Positions 17,727-26,001 of a DNA stretch of 64,000 nt are shown here, one piece after another. Origin of the DNA: Pelagibius sp050330205. Lineage in GTDB: Bacteria; Pseudomonadota; Alphaproteobacteria; Kiloniellales; Kiloniellaceae. How positions within the stretch are numbered: position 1 is the stretch's first letter; the number at the start of each line of letters is the position of its first letter. The stretch is from assembly GCA_050330205.1 (NCBI GenBank), contig JBHJOA010000007.1:62001-126000 (forward strand), read 5' to 3'. Made by a program: the position numbers and the translations under genes. A model generated the notes under the pieces. The model was not told where the DNA came from. It saw only the letters and a program-made list of their open reading frames with translations, and made no database searches.

Positions 17727-18367
17727 CACTCTGCCGGGCCCTGGCGGTGCTGCTCGTCGTCCTGCTGCCGGTGACGGCGCAGGCGGATCCGGCCGCCGTG
17801 GAGCGGAGCTTCGCCGCCTACAAGCAGGCCCTGGCCGAAGGCGACGGCGCGGCGGCCTCGGACCTCACCGCCTCCGACACCCACGCCTACCTGGACGAGA
17901 CCCTCGAGCGGGCGCTGACCATGGAGGCGGAGGACCTGCGGCTGCTGCCGCTGCTCGACCAGATCTCGGTGCTGATGATGCGCCACAACATGACGGCGGC
18001 GGAACTGCGCGCCATGAAGGACGGCGATCCCGTCGCCTACGCGGTGGACAAAGGCGCCTTCGACATGAACGAGGTGGAGAAGCTTTCGGCCGGCGGCTTC
18101 ACCGTGACCGGCGGCCACGCCCAGGCGCCGCTGTCGAACCTCAAGGGCTCGCCAATTCCGGTCAACGTGCATTTCAAGGAGGAGGCCGGGACCTGGCGTT
18201 TCGACCTGCTGTCCTCCATCGCGCCCTTCCGCGCGTTCTTCGACTCCCAGGCCGGCTTCCTGGCGAAGCTCGGCGGCAGCGAGGGCAACAACGCGGTGGT
18301 GCCGTTGATCATTCACCTCGTCACCGGCCGCGCGCCGGACGCCGACATCTGGAACCCGCCGGGATGA
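17723..18367 (+). CDS. Secreted protein of unknown function, second of the tandem pair
   Basis: The 214-residue product starts at an ATG that overlaps the previous stop codon (ATGA), so translational coupling is likely. Residues 1-20 form a signal peptide (LCRALAVLLVVLLPVTAQA). It is a paralogue of the preceding protein, with the same layout (helical first half, YAVDKGAFD element, WRFDLLSS strand, final DIWNPP), but the sequences have diverged widely. There are no catalytic motifs or cysteine pairs. The location between pdhC and lpdA is odd for periplasmic proteins and is the only functional clue. Confidence 0.8.
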   Translation: MTLCRALAVLLVVLLPVTAQADPAAVERSFAAYKQALAEGDGAAASDLTASDTHAYLDETLERALTMEAEDLRLLPLLDQISVLMMRHNMTAAELRAMKDGDPVAYAVDKGAFDMNEVEKLSAGGFTVTGGHAQAPLSNLKGSPIPVNVHFKEEAGTWRFDLLSSIAPFRAFFDSQAGFLAKLGGSEGNNAVVPLIIHLVTGRAPDADIWNPPG

Positions 18368-18424
18368 GGGGTCGGCACAACATCATCGGCGGGAGCCTGT
18401 ACGACGTTTCCACACACTCCGCTC

Positions 18425-18514
18425 GTCATGCTCGGACTTGTTCCGAGCATCCAGGGCAACCGCTCCGTCCGTGGCCCTGGACCCTCGCAACAAGTGCGAG
18501 GGTGACAGTGGAAA
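18425..18514. repeat. Palindromic intergenic repeat, family A, copy 2 (90 bp)
   Basis: The unit has two inverted parts: ATGCTCGGACTTG with CGAGCAT in its left half, and CCCTCGCAACAAGTGCGAGGG in pieces in its right half, joined by CAGGGC...GCCCTG. It is followed 33 bases later by a nearly identical copy. The family is non-coding, is present at three places in this window, and could fold into a strong two-hairpin structure between the paralogue pair and lpdA. Confidence 0.8.
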
Positions 18515-18547
18515 AAGTGGCGCCGCCGTTGAGCCGCTCCTCCGATC

Positions 18548-18637
18548 GTCATGCTCGGACTTGTTCCGGGCATCCAGGGCGACCGCTCCGTCCCTGGCCC
18601 TGGATGCTCGGAACAAGTGCGAGGGTGACAGTGGAAA
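18548..18637. repeat. Palindromic intergenic repeat, family A, copy 3 (90 bp)
   Basis: This is the second tandem copy in the 343-bp gap between 18368 and 18710. It differs from copy 2 at only a handful of positions in 90. The changes in the right half turn CCCTCGC into TGCTCGG opposite CGAGG, so that arm pairs less well. Apart from the two repeats this gap holds no recognisable gene. The lpdA ribosome site lies at its end. Confidence 0.8.
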
Positions 18638-18710
18638 GATGAAACCATGCGTGCGATCGCGGGTGATGATGCGTGCAATGACATCCTACCCCGCCTAGAG
18701 GAGAGTTTCT

Positions 18711-20114
18711 GTGGCTGATACCCAATTCGATGTAATCATCGTCGGTGGCGGGCCGGGCGGCTACGTGGCGGCGATCCGCGCGGCGCAGCTTAAGCTGAAG
18801 ACGGCGGTGGTCGAGCGCGCGCACCTCGGCGGCATCTGCCTCAACTGGGGCTGCATCCCGACCAAGGCGCTGCTGCGCTCGGCCGAGGTCTACCACCACA
18901 TGCAGCACGCCGAGTCCTTCGGTCTCTCGGCCGAGAAGGTCGGCTTCGACCTGGAGAAGGTGGTGAAGCGCTCGCGCGCCGTCTCCAAGCAGCTCAACGG
19001 CGGCGTCGGCCACCTGCTGAAGAAAAACAAGGTCACGGTCTTCGACGGCGAGGGCAAGCTGAACGGCCCCGGCAAGCTGACGGTGGCCAAGGACGGCAAG
19101 AAGGTCGCCGATCTCTCGGCACCGCACATCATCCTCGCCACCGGCGCGCGCCCGCGCGCGCTGCCCGGCATCGAACCGGACAAAAAGCTGATCTGGACCT
19201 ACTTCGAGGCGATGGTGCCGGAGACCATGCCGAAGTCGCTGCTGGTCATCGGCTCCGGCGCCATCGGCATCGAGTTCGCCTCCTTCTTCCGCACCATGGG
19301 CGCCGAGGTGACCGTGGTGGAGCTGCTGCCGCAGATCCTGCCGGTGGAGGACGAGGAGATCGCCAAGCACGCGCACAAGCGCTTCGAGAAGCAGGGCATC
19401 AAGATCATCACCGAGGCCAAGGTGACCGCCGTGAAGAAGGGCTCGAACAACGTCACCGCCACCGTCGAGGACAAGGCCGGCAAGAAGACCGAGATCACCG
19501 TCGACCGTGTCATCTCCGCCGTCGGCGTGCAGGGAAACATCGAGAATATCGGCCTCGAGACCACCAAGGTGAAAACCGACCGCGGCTGCATCGTCGTCGA
19601 CGACTACGGCCGCACGGCGGAGAAGGGCATCTACGCCATCGGCGACGTCGCCGGCCCGCCGATGCTGGCCCACAAGGCCGAGCACGAGGGCGTCATCTGC
19701 GTCGAGAAGATCGCCGGCCTGAACGATGTCCACCCGATGAAGAAGGAGCAGATTCCCGGCTGCACCTACTGCAACCCGCAGGTCGCCAGCGTCGGCCTCA
19801 CAGAGAAGAAGGCCAAGGAGGCCGGCTACCAGGTGAAGGTCGGCCGCTTCCCCTTCATCGGCAACGGCAAGGCCATCGCGCTCGGCGAGCCGGAGGGCCT
19901 GGTGAAGACGGTGTTCGACGCCAAGACCGGCCAGCTTCTGGGCGCCCACATGGTGGGGGCCGAGGTCACCGAGCTGATCCAGGGCTACGTGGTGGCCATG
20001 AACCTGGAGACGACCGAGGCCGAGCTGATGCACGCGGTCTTCCCGCACCCGACCCTTTCCGAGACCATGCACGAGTCGGTGCTTGACGCCTACGGGCGCG
20101 TCATCCACATGTAG
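18711..20114 (+). CDS. lpdA: Dihydrolipoyl dehydrogenase (E3)
   Basis: E3 reoxidises dihydrolipoamide on the 2-oxoacid dehydrogenase complexes with FAD and NAD+. The 467-residue product has the FAD-binding start IIVGGGPGGYVAAIRAAQL, the redox disulfide Cys43/Cys48 in GGICLNWGCIPTKALL, a second nucleotide fold (LLVIGSGAIGIEFASF), the FAD motif YAIGDVAGPPMLAHKA, and the C-terminal dimer region with HPHPTLSE-like catalytic histidine (HAVFPHPTLSET). The start is a GTG preceded by GAGGAGAG. Its place at the end of the pdh cluster suggests it serves PDH, though other complexes could share it. Confidence 0.96.
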   Translation: MADTQFDVIIVGGGPGGYVAAIRAAQLKLKTAVVERAHLGGICLNWGCIPTKALLRSAEVYHHMQHAESFGLSAEKVGFDLEKVVKRSRAVSKQLNGGVGHLLKKNKVTVFDGEGKLNGPGKLTVAKDGKKVADLSAPHIILATGARPRALPGIEPDKKLIWTYFEAMVPETMPKSLLVIGSGAIGIEFASFFRTMGAEVTVVELLPQILPVEDEEIAKHAHKRFEKQGIKIITEAKVTAVKKGSNNVTATVEDKAGKKTEITVDRVISAVGVQGNIENIGLETTKVKTDRGCIVVDDYGRTAEKGIYAIGDVAGPPMLAHKAEHEGVICVEKIAGLNDVHPMKKEQIPGCTYCNPQVASVGLTEKKAKEAGYQVKVGRFPFIGNGKAIALGEPEGLVKTVFDAKTGQLLGAHMVGAEVTELIQGYVVAMNLETTEAELMHAVFPHPTLSETMHESVLDAYGRVIHM

Positions 20115-20136
20115 GCCGAAGGATACCAGCGCCCAG

Positions 20137-21093
20137 ATGACCAGCAGCGACATTGAGACCCCGCGCCTCCGCCACCCCGAAAAGGCCCACAAGCCGGACC
20201 AGGAGGTGAAGCGCAAGCCCGCCTGGATCCGCGTCAAGGCGCCGGTGTCGCGCGAGTACCAGGCGACCCGCGAGATCGTCAAGGCGCACAACCTGCACAC
20301 GGTCTGCGAGGAAGCGGCCTGCCCGAATATCGGCGAGTGCTGGGCGCAGCGCCACGCCACCATGATGATCATGGGCGACATCTGCACGCGGGCCTGCAGC
20401 TTCTGCAATGTGGCGACCGGCAAGCCGGGCGCCCTCGACCCCTTCGAGCCGACCAACGTGGCCTCCGCCGTCGCCAAGCTGGGGCTGAAGCACGTGGTGG
20501 TCACCTCGGTAGACCGCGACGACCTGCCGGACGGCGGGGCGGAACATTTCGCCCAGGTCATCCGCGCCATCCGCGAGGCGGCGCCGGACACCACCATCGA
20601 GATCCTGACGCCCGACTTCCTGCGCAAGGACGGCGCCCTCGAGGTGGTCGTCGCGGCCAAGCCCGACGTCTTCAACCACAACCTGGAGACTGTGCCGCGG
20701 CTCTACGGCGAGGTGCGGCCCGGCGCGCGCTATTTCCATTCGCTGCGCCTGCTCGACGAAGTGAAGCGCCTCGACCCGGCGATGTTCACCAAGTCGGGCA
20801 TCATGGTGGGGCTCGGCGAGAGCAAGCCGGAGGTGCTGCAGGTGATGGACGACCTGCGCTCGGCCGAGGTCGACTTCCTCACCATCGGCCAATATCTGCA
20901 GCCGACCCCCAAGCACCATGTGGTCGACCGCTTCGTCACGCCGGAGGAGTTCAAGCACTACGAGGCGATGGCCTACAACAAGGGCTTCCTCATGGTTTCG
21001 GCGACCCCCTTGACCCGCTCCTCCTACCATGCCGGCGACGATTTCGCCCGCCTGCGCGCCGCCCGCGAGGCAAAGCTGGCCGCCGCCGGGTAA
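20137..21093 (+). CDS. lipA: Lipoyl synthase
   Basis: LipA is a radical SAM enzyme that inserts two sulfur atoms into octanoyl groups on lipoyl domains. The 318-residue product carries both iron-sulfur sites: the auxiliary cluster Cys57, Cys62, Cys68 (CEEAACPNIGEC) and the radical SAM cluster Cys83, Cys87, Cys90 (CTRACSFC). The closing serine motif is RSSYHA. It directly follows lpdA by 22 bases, which fits its job of activating the lipoyl domains of PdhB and PdhC. The ATG at 20137 is chosen; an 18-codon open stretch upstream overlaps the end of lpdA. Confidence 0.97.
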   Translation: MTSSDIETPRLRHPEKAHKPDQEVKRKPAWIRVKAPVSREYQATREIVKAHNLHTVCEEAACPNIGECWAQRHATMMIMGDICTRACSFCNVATGKPGALDPFEPTNVASAVAKLGLKHVVVTSVDRDDLPDGGAEHFAQVIRAIREAAPDTTIEILTPDFLRKDGALEVVVAAKPDVFNHNLETVPRLYGEVRPGARYFHSLRLLDEVKRLDPAMFTKSGIMVGLGESKPEVLQVMDDLRSAEVDFLTIGQYLQPTPKHHVVDRFVTPEEFKHYEAMAYNKGFLMVSATPLTRSSYHAGDDFARLRAAREAKLAAAG

Positions 21094-21127
21094 GTTTCGG
21101 AACCTTCAGGCCGTATAGTCTTCCGCC

Positions 21128-21598
21128 ATGCCTACCCACAAGGAACGACGGGTGCTGCCCTACAGCCCGGCCCAGCTCTACGAGCTGGTGATCGACATCG
21201 AGCGCTATCCGGAGTTCCTGCCGTGGTGCCTCGGCGCGCGCGTGCGCACCCGCGAAGACGACCTGATCGTCGCCGACCTCATCATCGGCTTCAAGATGTT
21301 CCGCGAGCGCTTCACCAGCTGCGTGAAGCCGGACGCCGCAGCCGGGCGCATCGACGTCACCTATGCCGAAGGCCCCTTCAGGTATCTGGAGAACCACTGG
21401 GTCTTTCTCGACCACCCGGCGGGCTGCGAGATCGACTTCTACGTCGACTTCGAGTTCCGCAACAAGCTGCTCCAGAGGGTCATCGAGGCCCTTTTCCACG
21501 AGGCGGTGCGCCGCATGGTCAGCGCCTTCGAGACCCGCGCCCGCGCGCTCTACGGTGCGCCGGAGGGCGAGCCCGCGCCGGACGGCGCGCGCCGCTAG
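21128..21598 (+). CDS. COQ10/RatA-type START-domain protein (ubiquinone-binding)
   Basis: The 156-residue protein belongs to the SRPBCC superfamily, COQ10/RatA branch, whose members bind ubiquinone and support respiration in mitochondria and Alphaproteobacteria. In E. coli the relative RatA has been described as a toxin affecting ribosome assembly. Conserved stretches are YSPAQLYELVIDIERYPEFLPWC near the start and GPFRYLENHW in the middle. It lies 34 bases after lipA in the same direction, a frequent arrangement. The quinone role is inferred from the family. Confidence 0.88.
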   Translation: MPTHKERRVLPYSPAQLYELVIDIERYPEFLPWCLGARVRTREDDLIVADLIIGFKMFRERFTSCVKPDAAAGRIDVTYAEGPFRYLENHWVFLDHPAGCEIDFYVDFEFRNKLLQRVIEALFHEAVRRMVSAFETRARALYGAPEGEPAPDGARR

Positions 21599-21728
21599 GC
21601 GCCGGCCGCACGCCCCCGAGGCAAGTCGCGGGACGACAGCGACAGCGTGGAGAGGGCAAGTTGTTCCGCCAGACAGAATTCCCGTGATACGCTCATTATG
21701 GACGGGGCAGCAGCGGGGGAAGGGGGGC

Positions 21729-22097
21729 GTGACCCAAAGCGATCTGGTGACCGTCGGCTGGGCTTACGGCCAGGCCGAAGCGGCCGTGGTGTCGGCGCTG
21801 CTCGGCGGCTCCGGCATCAGGGTCTTTCCCCACACTTGGTACGTGGCTTCGGTGCAGTGGCATTGGACCCACGCCCTGGGCGGTATCGAACTGAAGGTGC
21901 CGGCGAGCCAGGCCGCCGATGCCGCCGAGCTGCTCGCCGACTGCCCGGTCGAGCGCCGCCCGCGCTCCTGGCAATGGCGGCTGCTCGTAGGCGGCGTTTC
22001 GCTCGCCGTCCTGTTCCTGTGCAGTCTGCCGCCGCCGGCCTCCGGCTTTTTCATCGCCGGCAGGCCGGGAGCGTCGCGTCAGCAGGAGCCGGTGTAG
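21729..22097 (+). CDS. DUF2007-like protein with C-terminal membrane segment
   Basis: The 122-residue product starts at a GTG preceded by a strong AGGGGGG site. Residues about 4-75 fit the DUF2007 pattern of putative signal-transducing proteins (LVTVGWAYGQAEAAVVSALLGGSGIRVF ... GGIELKVPASQAADAAELLAD). A hydrophobic segment near residues 88-110 would anchor it in the membrane. Function of the family is unknown. Its 3' end overlaps the convergent receiver-like gene by 19 bases. Family assignment is moderate. Confidence 0.7.
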   Translation: MTQSDLVTVGWAYGQAEAAVVSALLGGSGIRVFPHTWYVASVQWHWTHALGGIELKVPASQAADAAELLADCPVERRPRSWQWRLLVGGVSLAVLFLCSLPPPASGFFIAGRPGASRQQEPV

Positions 22098-22555
22098 CCG
22101 CGGCCCTGCGGCCGGGGCGTGCAGGCGGCAGCGCCCTGCAGGTCCGCCCGCAGCCGCTTCACGACGCCGGGGTCGGTGGCGTTGATCAGCGTCTCCAGCA
22201 GCCGGTCCGGCTGGATCGGCTTGACCAGGGTATCGACCACCGCGATCCCGTAGCCGGCGGCGAGGCGCCGGGCTATGTGGTGGGTGTCCAGCACGGTTTT
22301 GGGTCCGGCGCTGAACACCAGGGCGCCGCGGTACTCGTTATGGCCGAGGTGGCGGATAATCCCCAGGCAGCAGGATTGCGGCAGGTAAGTCTCCAGCACG
22401 ACACAGCGCACCTGCCGGCCGTAGAGGGCGCGGAAGCTGTCTTCGGTGTCCACCACTGCCACGGACTCTCCCAGGGCGCTGGCGACATTCACCACGTCCT
22501 CCAGGGCGCCGGCATCGTCGCTGACGATGATCGTTGAATAGCCGTAGTTATCCAT
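22079..22555 (-). CDS. Degenerate response-regulator receiver protein (stand-alone)
   Basis: The 158-residue product folds like a CheY-type receiver: an acidic pair Asp13-Asp14 after the first strand (STIIVSDD), the strand-3 motif CVVLETYLP, and the switch lysine Lys112 in LVKPIQPDRLLETL. At the phosphorylation site it has Glu55 instead of Asp. It therefore probably cannot be phosphorylated in the normal way and may mimic the active state. No output domain is attached. The ATG at 22555 begins the conserved part; the upstream open frame is not typical coding sequence. Partner proteins are unknown. Confidence 0.75.
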   Translation of the reverse strand: MDNYGYSTIIVSDDAGALEDVVNVASALGESVAVVDTEDSFRALYGRQVRCVVLETYLPQSCCLGIIRHLGHNEYRGALVFSAGPKTVLDTHHIARRLAAGYGIAVVDTLVKPIQPDRLLETLINATDPGVVKRLRADLQGAAACTPRPQGRGYTGSC

Positions 22556-22804
22556 GCAATGCGTTCCTTCGATTCCTTGGTTCCTTACGGCCCATCGCGC
22601 CGGTGGCCCGTCACTCGCGGGCGGCCGGCGACACCCGTGCCCCTCCTGGCAAGCCTTGGCGGCGGGGCCACGGCGGGGCGTCGGATCGAAAGGAATCGGT
22701 TCAGCAAAAAACATCGCCGGCCCGGCCTCTGTCATCGGCGCGCGCCCGGCGGTCCTGCCGTCGTCCTCAACGGCGAGGGCAATCTCTCAGGAATCGGGTG
22801 GAAA

Positions 22805-22873
22805 CTTAAGTATCTGCCCCGTTGTAACGCTGTTAAACAGAGTTACTACAAGCACTTACGGGCAGCTCTTAAG
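22805..22873. promoter_or_regulatory. Nested inverted-repeat structure in the 343-bp gap 22556-22898
   Basis: Three inverted pairs lie one inside the other. CTTAAG is at both ends (22805 and 22868), CTGCCC (22814) pairs with GGGCAG (22860), and the core 22824-22846 is a 23-bp palindrome with arms GTAAC-CTGTT and AACAG-GTTAC and a single mismatched pair. The core lies about 270 bases upstream of the receiver-like gene and about 50 bases past the stop of the winged-helix/TPR gene. There is no T-run, so it is not a classical terminator. The rest of the gap shows no gene. Confidence 0.5.
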
Positions 22874-22898
22874 GGAGGAAGGTGGGCGGCGAGCCCCC

Positions 22899-24659
22899 TC
22901 AGGGGGCCGGTCGCGACGGGCCGCGGCGCAGGGTCTCGGCGGCATCGGCGAGGGCATAGAATACATTCGCATGCAGGGCGGCACCGGGCTCGCCGTGACA
23001 GCGCCGGGCGACCGCGATGCCAGCGTAGTGCCGGGGATCGAGCCGCGGCCAGTTCTGCCGCAGGCCGTCCACCAGGGCCACGGCATCCTCCGGGCGTTGA
23101 AGCTGCAGCAGTACCGCGGCATGGCGCAGGGTGGCGTCCGGCGTGCTGAAGATCAGGCGCGACCGGTAGCCGACTTCTGCCGCCCGAAGGAAGTTCCCCT
23201 GGTTCATGTAGAGGGTGGCGATCCATTCCAGGGTCTGCCAGCGGATCGGGTTGTCCGGTGACAGCGCGCTGTCGTAGGTCACCGCCTGCTGCAGGACGTC
23301 CCGTGGCGGCGCCGCGCAGGTGAACTGGATGGTCTCGACCAGCAGCCGCGCCAGGGCATGGCTGGGATCCAGCTCGACGGCCCGCCGGGCGGTGTCCGCC
23401 GACTGCTGCAGCCGGCCGATGTGCCAGAAGTACAAGGCAACGTTGAACAGCACCTCGGCGTCGTCGGGCGCCAGTTCCAGGGCGTTCTGAGCGTGCCGGA
23501 CGGCCCGTCGGCGGGTCTCGGCGGTATCGGAAGGGGGATCGACGTTGGCGAGGTAGACCAGCTTCTCCGCCAGCACGGCGTGCGCCTGCCCGAAGTCCGG
23601 CCGCAGATCGAGCGCGCGCTCTGCCAGGGCGACGCGTTCCAGTTCCCAGGCGAGGCTGCTGCTGGCCGCGCCGGGTAGCCATGTAGCCTGGATGTAGAGC
23701 TCCCAGGCGCTGAGGGAGTCGGGATCCTGCGCCGCCAGCGAGCGCCTTGAGGCGTTGAACACCTGCGTGCGCAGCTCGGCGACGATGGTGGCGACCAGCC
23801 GGTCCTGCAGCGGGAGGGAGCCGTCGCCTTCGCCACGGTAGGACTGGGCCCACAGCAGGGCCCCGGATCGCGCCTCGATCAGGTGGACGACGACGCGGGT
23901 GTCCCCGGCGAAGCTCTGCACGCTGCCGCGCACCACGTAACCGATGCCGATCCGCGAGTCCGCTGTGTCCTCCGTCGACGTGGCCGGCGTTCGCAGGCCG
24001 AAGCGTGGATCGCGTACCACGACGGTGATCGCCTTCACCTTGGTCAGTCCGGCGATCAGGGCGTCGGTCAGGCTTTCCGCCAGGATGCCCACGGTCGCGC
24101 CGCCCGAAGCCGCGTCGAAGGCGGCATCGAAGGGCAGGACCTCCAGCGCCATCAGCGGGCCGGCCTCCTCGGCCTCGGTCAAGGGGCCCGCGCGCTGGAG
24201 CCCCAACCAGGCGCCGGCGGCGAACAGCAGCGCCAGCAGGACCCCGGCGCCAGACCACGCGAGCCTGATCCGGCGCCGCAAGGCGGCTGCCGCCGGGGCC
24301 GCGGCGCCCTCCGCCACGGCGGTGATCGACGGCCGGTAGGTGCCGCGGGGAATCTCGATCCTGATCGGGTCCGCGGCGCCCTGGGTGGCATAGTAGTGGT
24401 CCAGCGCCTGGCGCAGCCGGTGCACCTCGACCCGCACGATGCTGTCGGAGTTCGGGTCGAAGTCCTCGCTCCTGCCGAAGACGTCGGTGCCGATGGAATA
24501 GGCCTTCAGGCGCTCGCCGCGCCCGGCGAGTTCCTCGTTGATCAGGTAGCGCAGCAGGGGCCGCAATCGGGAAGCTTCACCCAGAACGCCGCTGTCGATC
24601 AGGCTCCCGACGGCGGCGAGAGCCTTCTTTGAGGTTTCGGCGTCGTAAAGTGCTGCCAT
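22899..24659 (-). CDS. Membrane-anchored winged-helix / TPR regulator-like protein
   Basis: The 586-residue product has a DNA-binding-like N-terminal domain (about 30-112: LRPLLRYLINEELAGRGERLKAYSIGTDVFGR, then DSIVRVEVHRLRQALDHYY and PRGTYRP). This pattern is seen in many membrane-bound regulators that resemble CadC in layout. One membrane segment follows at about 133-154. The outer part has a TolB/adenylate-cyclase-associated alpha/beta domain (about 165-310, VRGSVQSFAGDTRVVVHLIEARSGALLWAQSY) and tetratricopeptide repeats (about 330-575). It probably transmits a periplasmic signal to a promoter. The target and ligand are unknown. Confidence 0.8.
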   Translation of the reverse strand: MAALYDAETSKKALAAVGSLIDSGVLGEASRLRPLLRYLINEELAGRGERLKAYSIGTDVFGRSEDFDPNSDSIVRVEVHRLRQALDHYYATQGAADPIRIEIPRGTYRPSITAVAEGAAAPAAAALRRRIRLAWSGAGVLLALLFAAGAWLGLQRAGPLTEAEEAGPLMALEVLPFDAAFDAASGGATVGILAESLTDALIAGLTKVKAITVVVRDPRFGLRTPATSTEDTADSRIGIGYVVRGSVQSFAGDTRVVVHLIEARSGALLWAQSYRGEGDGSLPLQDRLVATIVAELRTQVFNASRRSLAAQDPDSLSAWELYIQATWLPGAASSSLAWELERVALAERALDLRPDFGQAHAVLAEKLVYLANVDPPSDTAETRRRAVRHAQNALELAPDDAEVLFNVALYFWHIGRLQQSADTARRAVELDPSHALARLLVETIQFTCAAPPRDVLQQAVTYDSALSPDNPIRWQTLEWIATLYMNQGNFLRAAEVGYRSRLIFSTPDATLRHAAVLLQLQRPEDAVALVDGLRQNWPRLDPRHYAGIAVARRCHGEPGAALHANVFYALADAAETLRRGPSRPAP

Positions 24660-24768
24660 GCCCCCGCCAAGCGTTCCGTTCTTGCCGAATCGGACCCTGT
24701 TCCCCGGACAGTCTAGAACAACACGGCGGGCGAAAGCGCCTTCATGTGGGTGTAGCGGCCTGGCGCGC

Positions 24769-25509
24769 TCAAAAACCCACGCCGCCGGCCAGGGCGGCGT
24801 AGTAGGTGATGGTCATCAGGCTGTTGAAGACGCCGTGGACGATCACGGCGGGCCACAGCGAGCCGCTGCGCTCGTAGACCGCAGCCAGCACCAGGCCCAT
24901 CATCGCCAGCGGCGGGATCAGCACCGGCAGCGTATGCACCGCCGCGAAGAAGACGGCGCTCAAGGGGGCGGCGTAGAGGAAGCGCAGGTACTTGCGCAGC
25001 CAGCCGAAAATAAGCCCGCGGAACACCACCTCCTCGGCGAAGGGCACCACAATGCCGACCAGCAGCAGCATGACCACGAGGCTGGTCCAGCTGAATCCTT
25101 CCGGCGCCAGAGCGCGCAGCTGCGGGTTCTCCACCGGTCCGCCGAACAGCGACTGGAAGCCGAGGTTGAGCACCGAGAAGACGGGCACGCAGACCAGGCC
25201 GATGGCCACCGCCAGTCGGTACCATGACCGGTAGGTGGGCCTGAGGCCGATATCGGCGAGCCGCAGGCGGTGCGGCCGCAGCACCAGCAGCCACACCAGG
25301 AACAGCAGGAATATGGCCTGGCCGGAGAACAGGGCGACCACCGGCAGCAGCCCCGGGCCGTCGCCCGACAGCGCCCTGCCGGCCAGGTAGCCGATGCCGA
25401 CGAAGCCGACGAAGAAAACGACGATGAGCAGCAGCAGGTCACGCAAGCGCACCGGCGAGGCGGCCCAGGACCCCAGCGGCGGCGCCAGGCGCGGCGGCAG
25501 CAGCGCCAC
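24769..25509 (-). CDS. CPBP family intramembrane metalloprotease (CAAX protease-like)
   Basis: The 246-residue polytopic membrane protein contains the three motifs of the CPBP/ABI family: EEVVFRG (Glu159, Glu160, Arg164), FFAAVH (His192) and HGVFN (His225). These form the metal-binding active site within the membrane. Bacterial members are thought to cleave membrane peptides or prenylated proteins, but substrates are mostly unknown. It starts with a GTG directly after the TAA of pncC, with GGGAGG inside the end of pncC as ribosome site, so the two are translationally close. Confidence 0.88.
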   Translation of the reverse strand: MALLPPRLAPPLGSWAASPVRLRDLLLLIVVFFVGFVGIGYLAGRALSGDGPGLLPVVALFSGQAIFLLFLVWLLVLRPHRLRLADIGLRPTYRSWYRLAVAIGLVCVPVFSVLNLGFQSLFGGPVENPQLRALAPEGFSWTSLVVMLLLVGIVVPFAEEVVFRGLIFGWLRKYLRFLYAAPLSAVFFAAVHTLPVLIPPLAMMGLVLAAVYERSGSLWPAVIVHGVFNSLMTITYYAALAGGVGF

Positions 25510-26001
25510 TTAGACGGCCTCCCGCAACAGCTCGAGGGCGGCGCTCACCGTGGCGAGGCGCACCGCCGCGCGGTCGCCGGGAAAGACGTGGCGGAAGGCA
25601 CTGGCCGGCCCGCCGCGCTGCGCGCGGCCGAGGAACACCAGGCCGACGGGCTTTCCCGGGGTGGCGCCGCCGGGCCCGGCGATGCCGGTGGCCGAGACGG
25701 CGACGTCGGCCAGCGAGGCCTGCAGTGCGCCCGCGGCCATGGCGGCCGCGACCTCGGCGCTGACGGCGCCGGGGCCGGGCGGCTCCAGCAGCGCCGGATC
25801 GACCCCCAGCATCGCCGCCTTGGCCGCGTTGGAGTAGGTGACGAAACCGCGGTCGACGACGTCGGAGGATCCGGCGAGTTCCGTCAGGCAGGCGGCGATC
25901 AGCCCGCCGGTACAGGACTCCGCCGTCGCCACCCGCTTGCCGGCCGCGCGGTAGCGGTCCAGCAGTTCCGCGGCCTGCCGCAGCAGCGCTTCGTCGAACA
26001 T
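25510..26001 (-). CDS. pncC: CinA C-terminal domain protein, nicotinamide-nucleotide amidohydrolase
   Basis: The 163-residue product is the stand-alone CinA C-terminal (PncC) enzyme, which deamidates nicotinamide mononucleotide to nicotinate mononucleotide for NAD recycling. The motifs ATAESCTGGLIAACLTELAGSSDVVDRGFVTYSNAAK and SATGIAGPGGATPGKPVG are typical of the family. The ATG overlaps the stop of pgpA (TGATG), which suggests coupling. The pairing with pgpA and ispDF is common in Alphaproteobacteria. Confidence 0.93.
   Translation of the reverse strand: MFDEALLRQAAELLDRYRAAGKRVATAESCTGGLIAACLTELAGSSDVVDRGFVTYSNAAKAAMLGVDPALLEPPGPGAVSAEVAAAMAAGALQASLADVAVSATGIAGPGGATPGKPVGLVFLGRAQRGGPASAFRHVFPGDRAAVRLATVSAALELLREAV

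Noticed and set aside
22824..22846. The 23-bp palindrome considered as an intrinsic terminator
   Set aside because: No run of T residues follows it on either strand.
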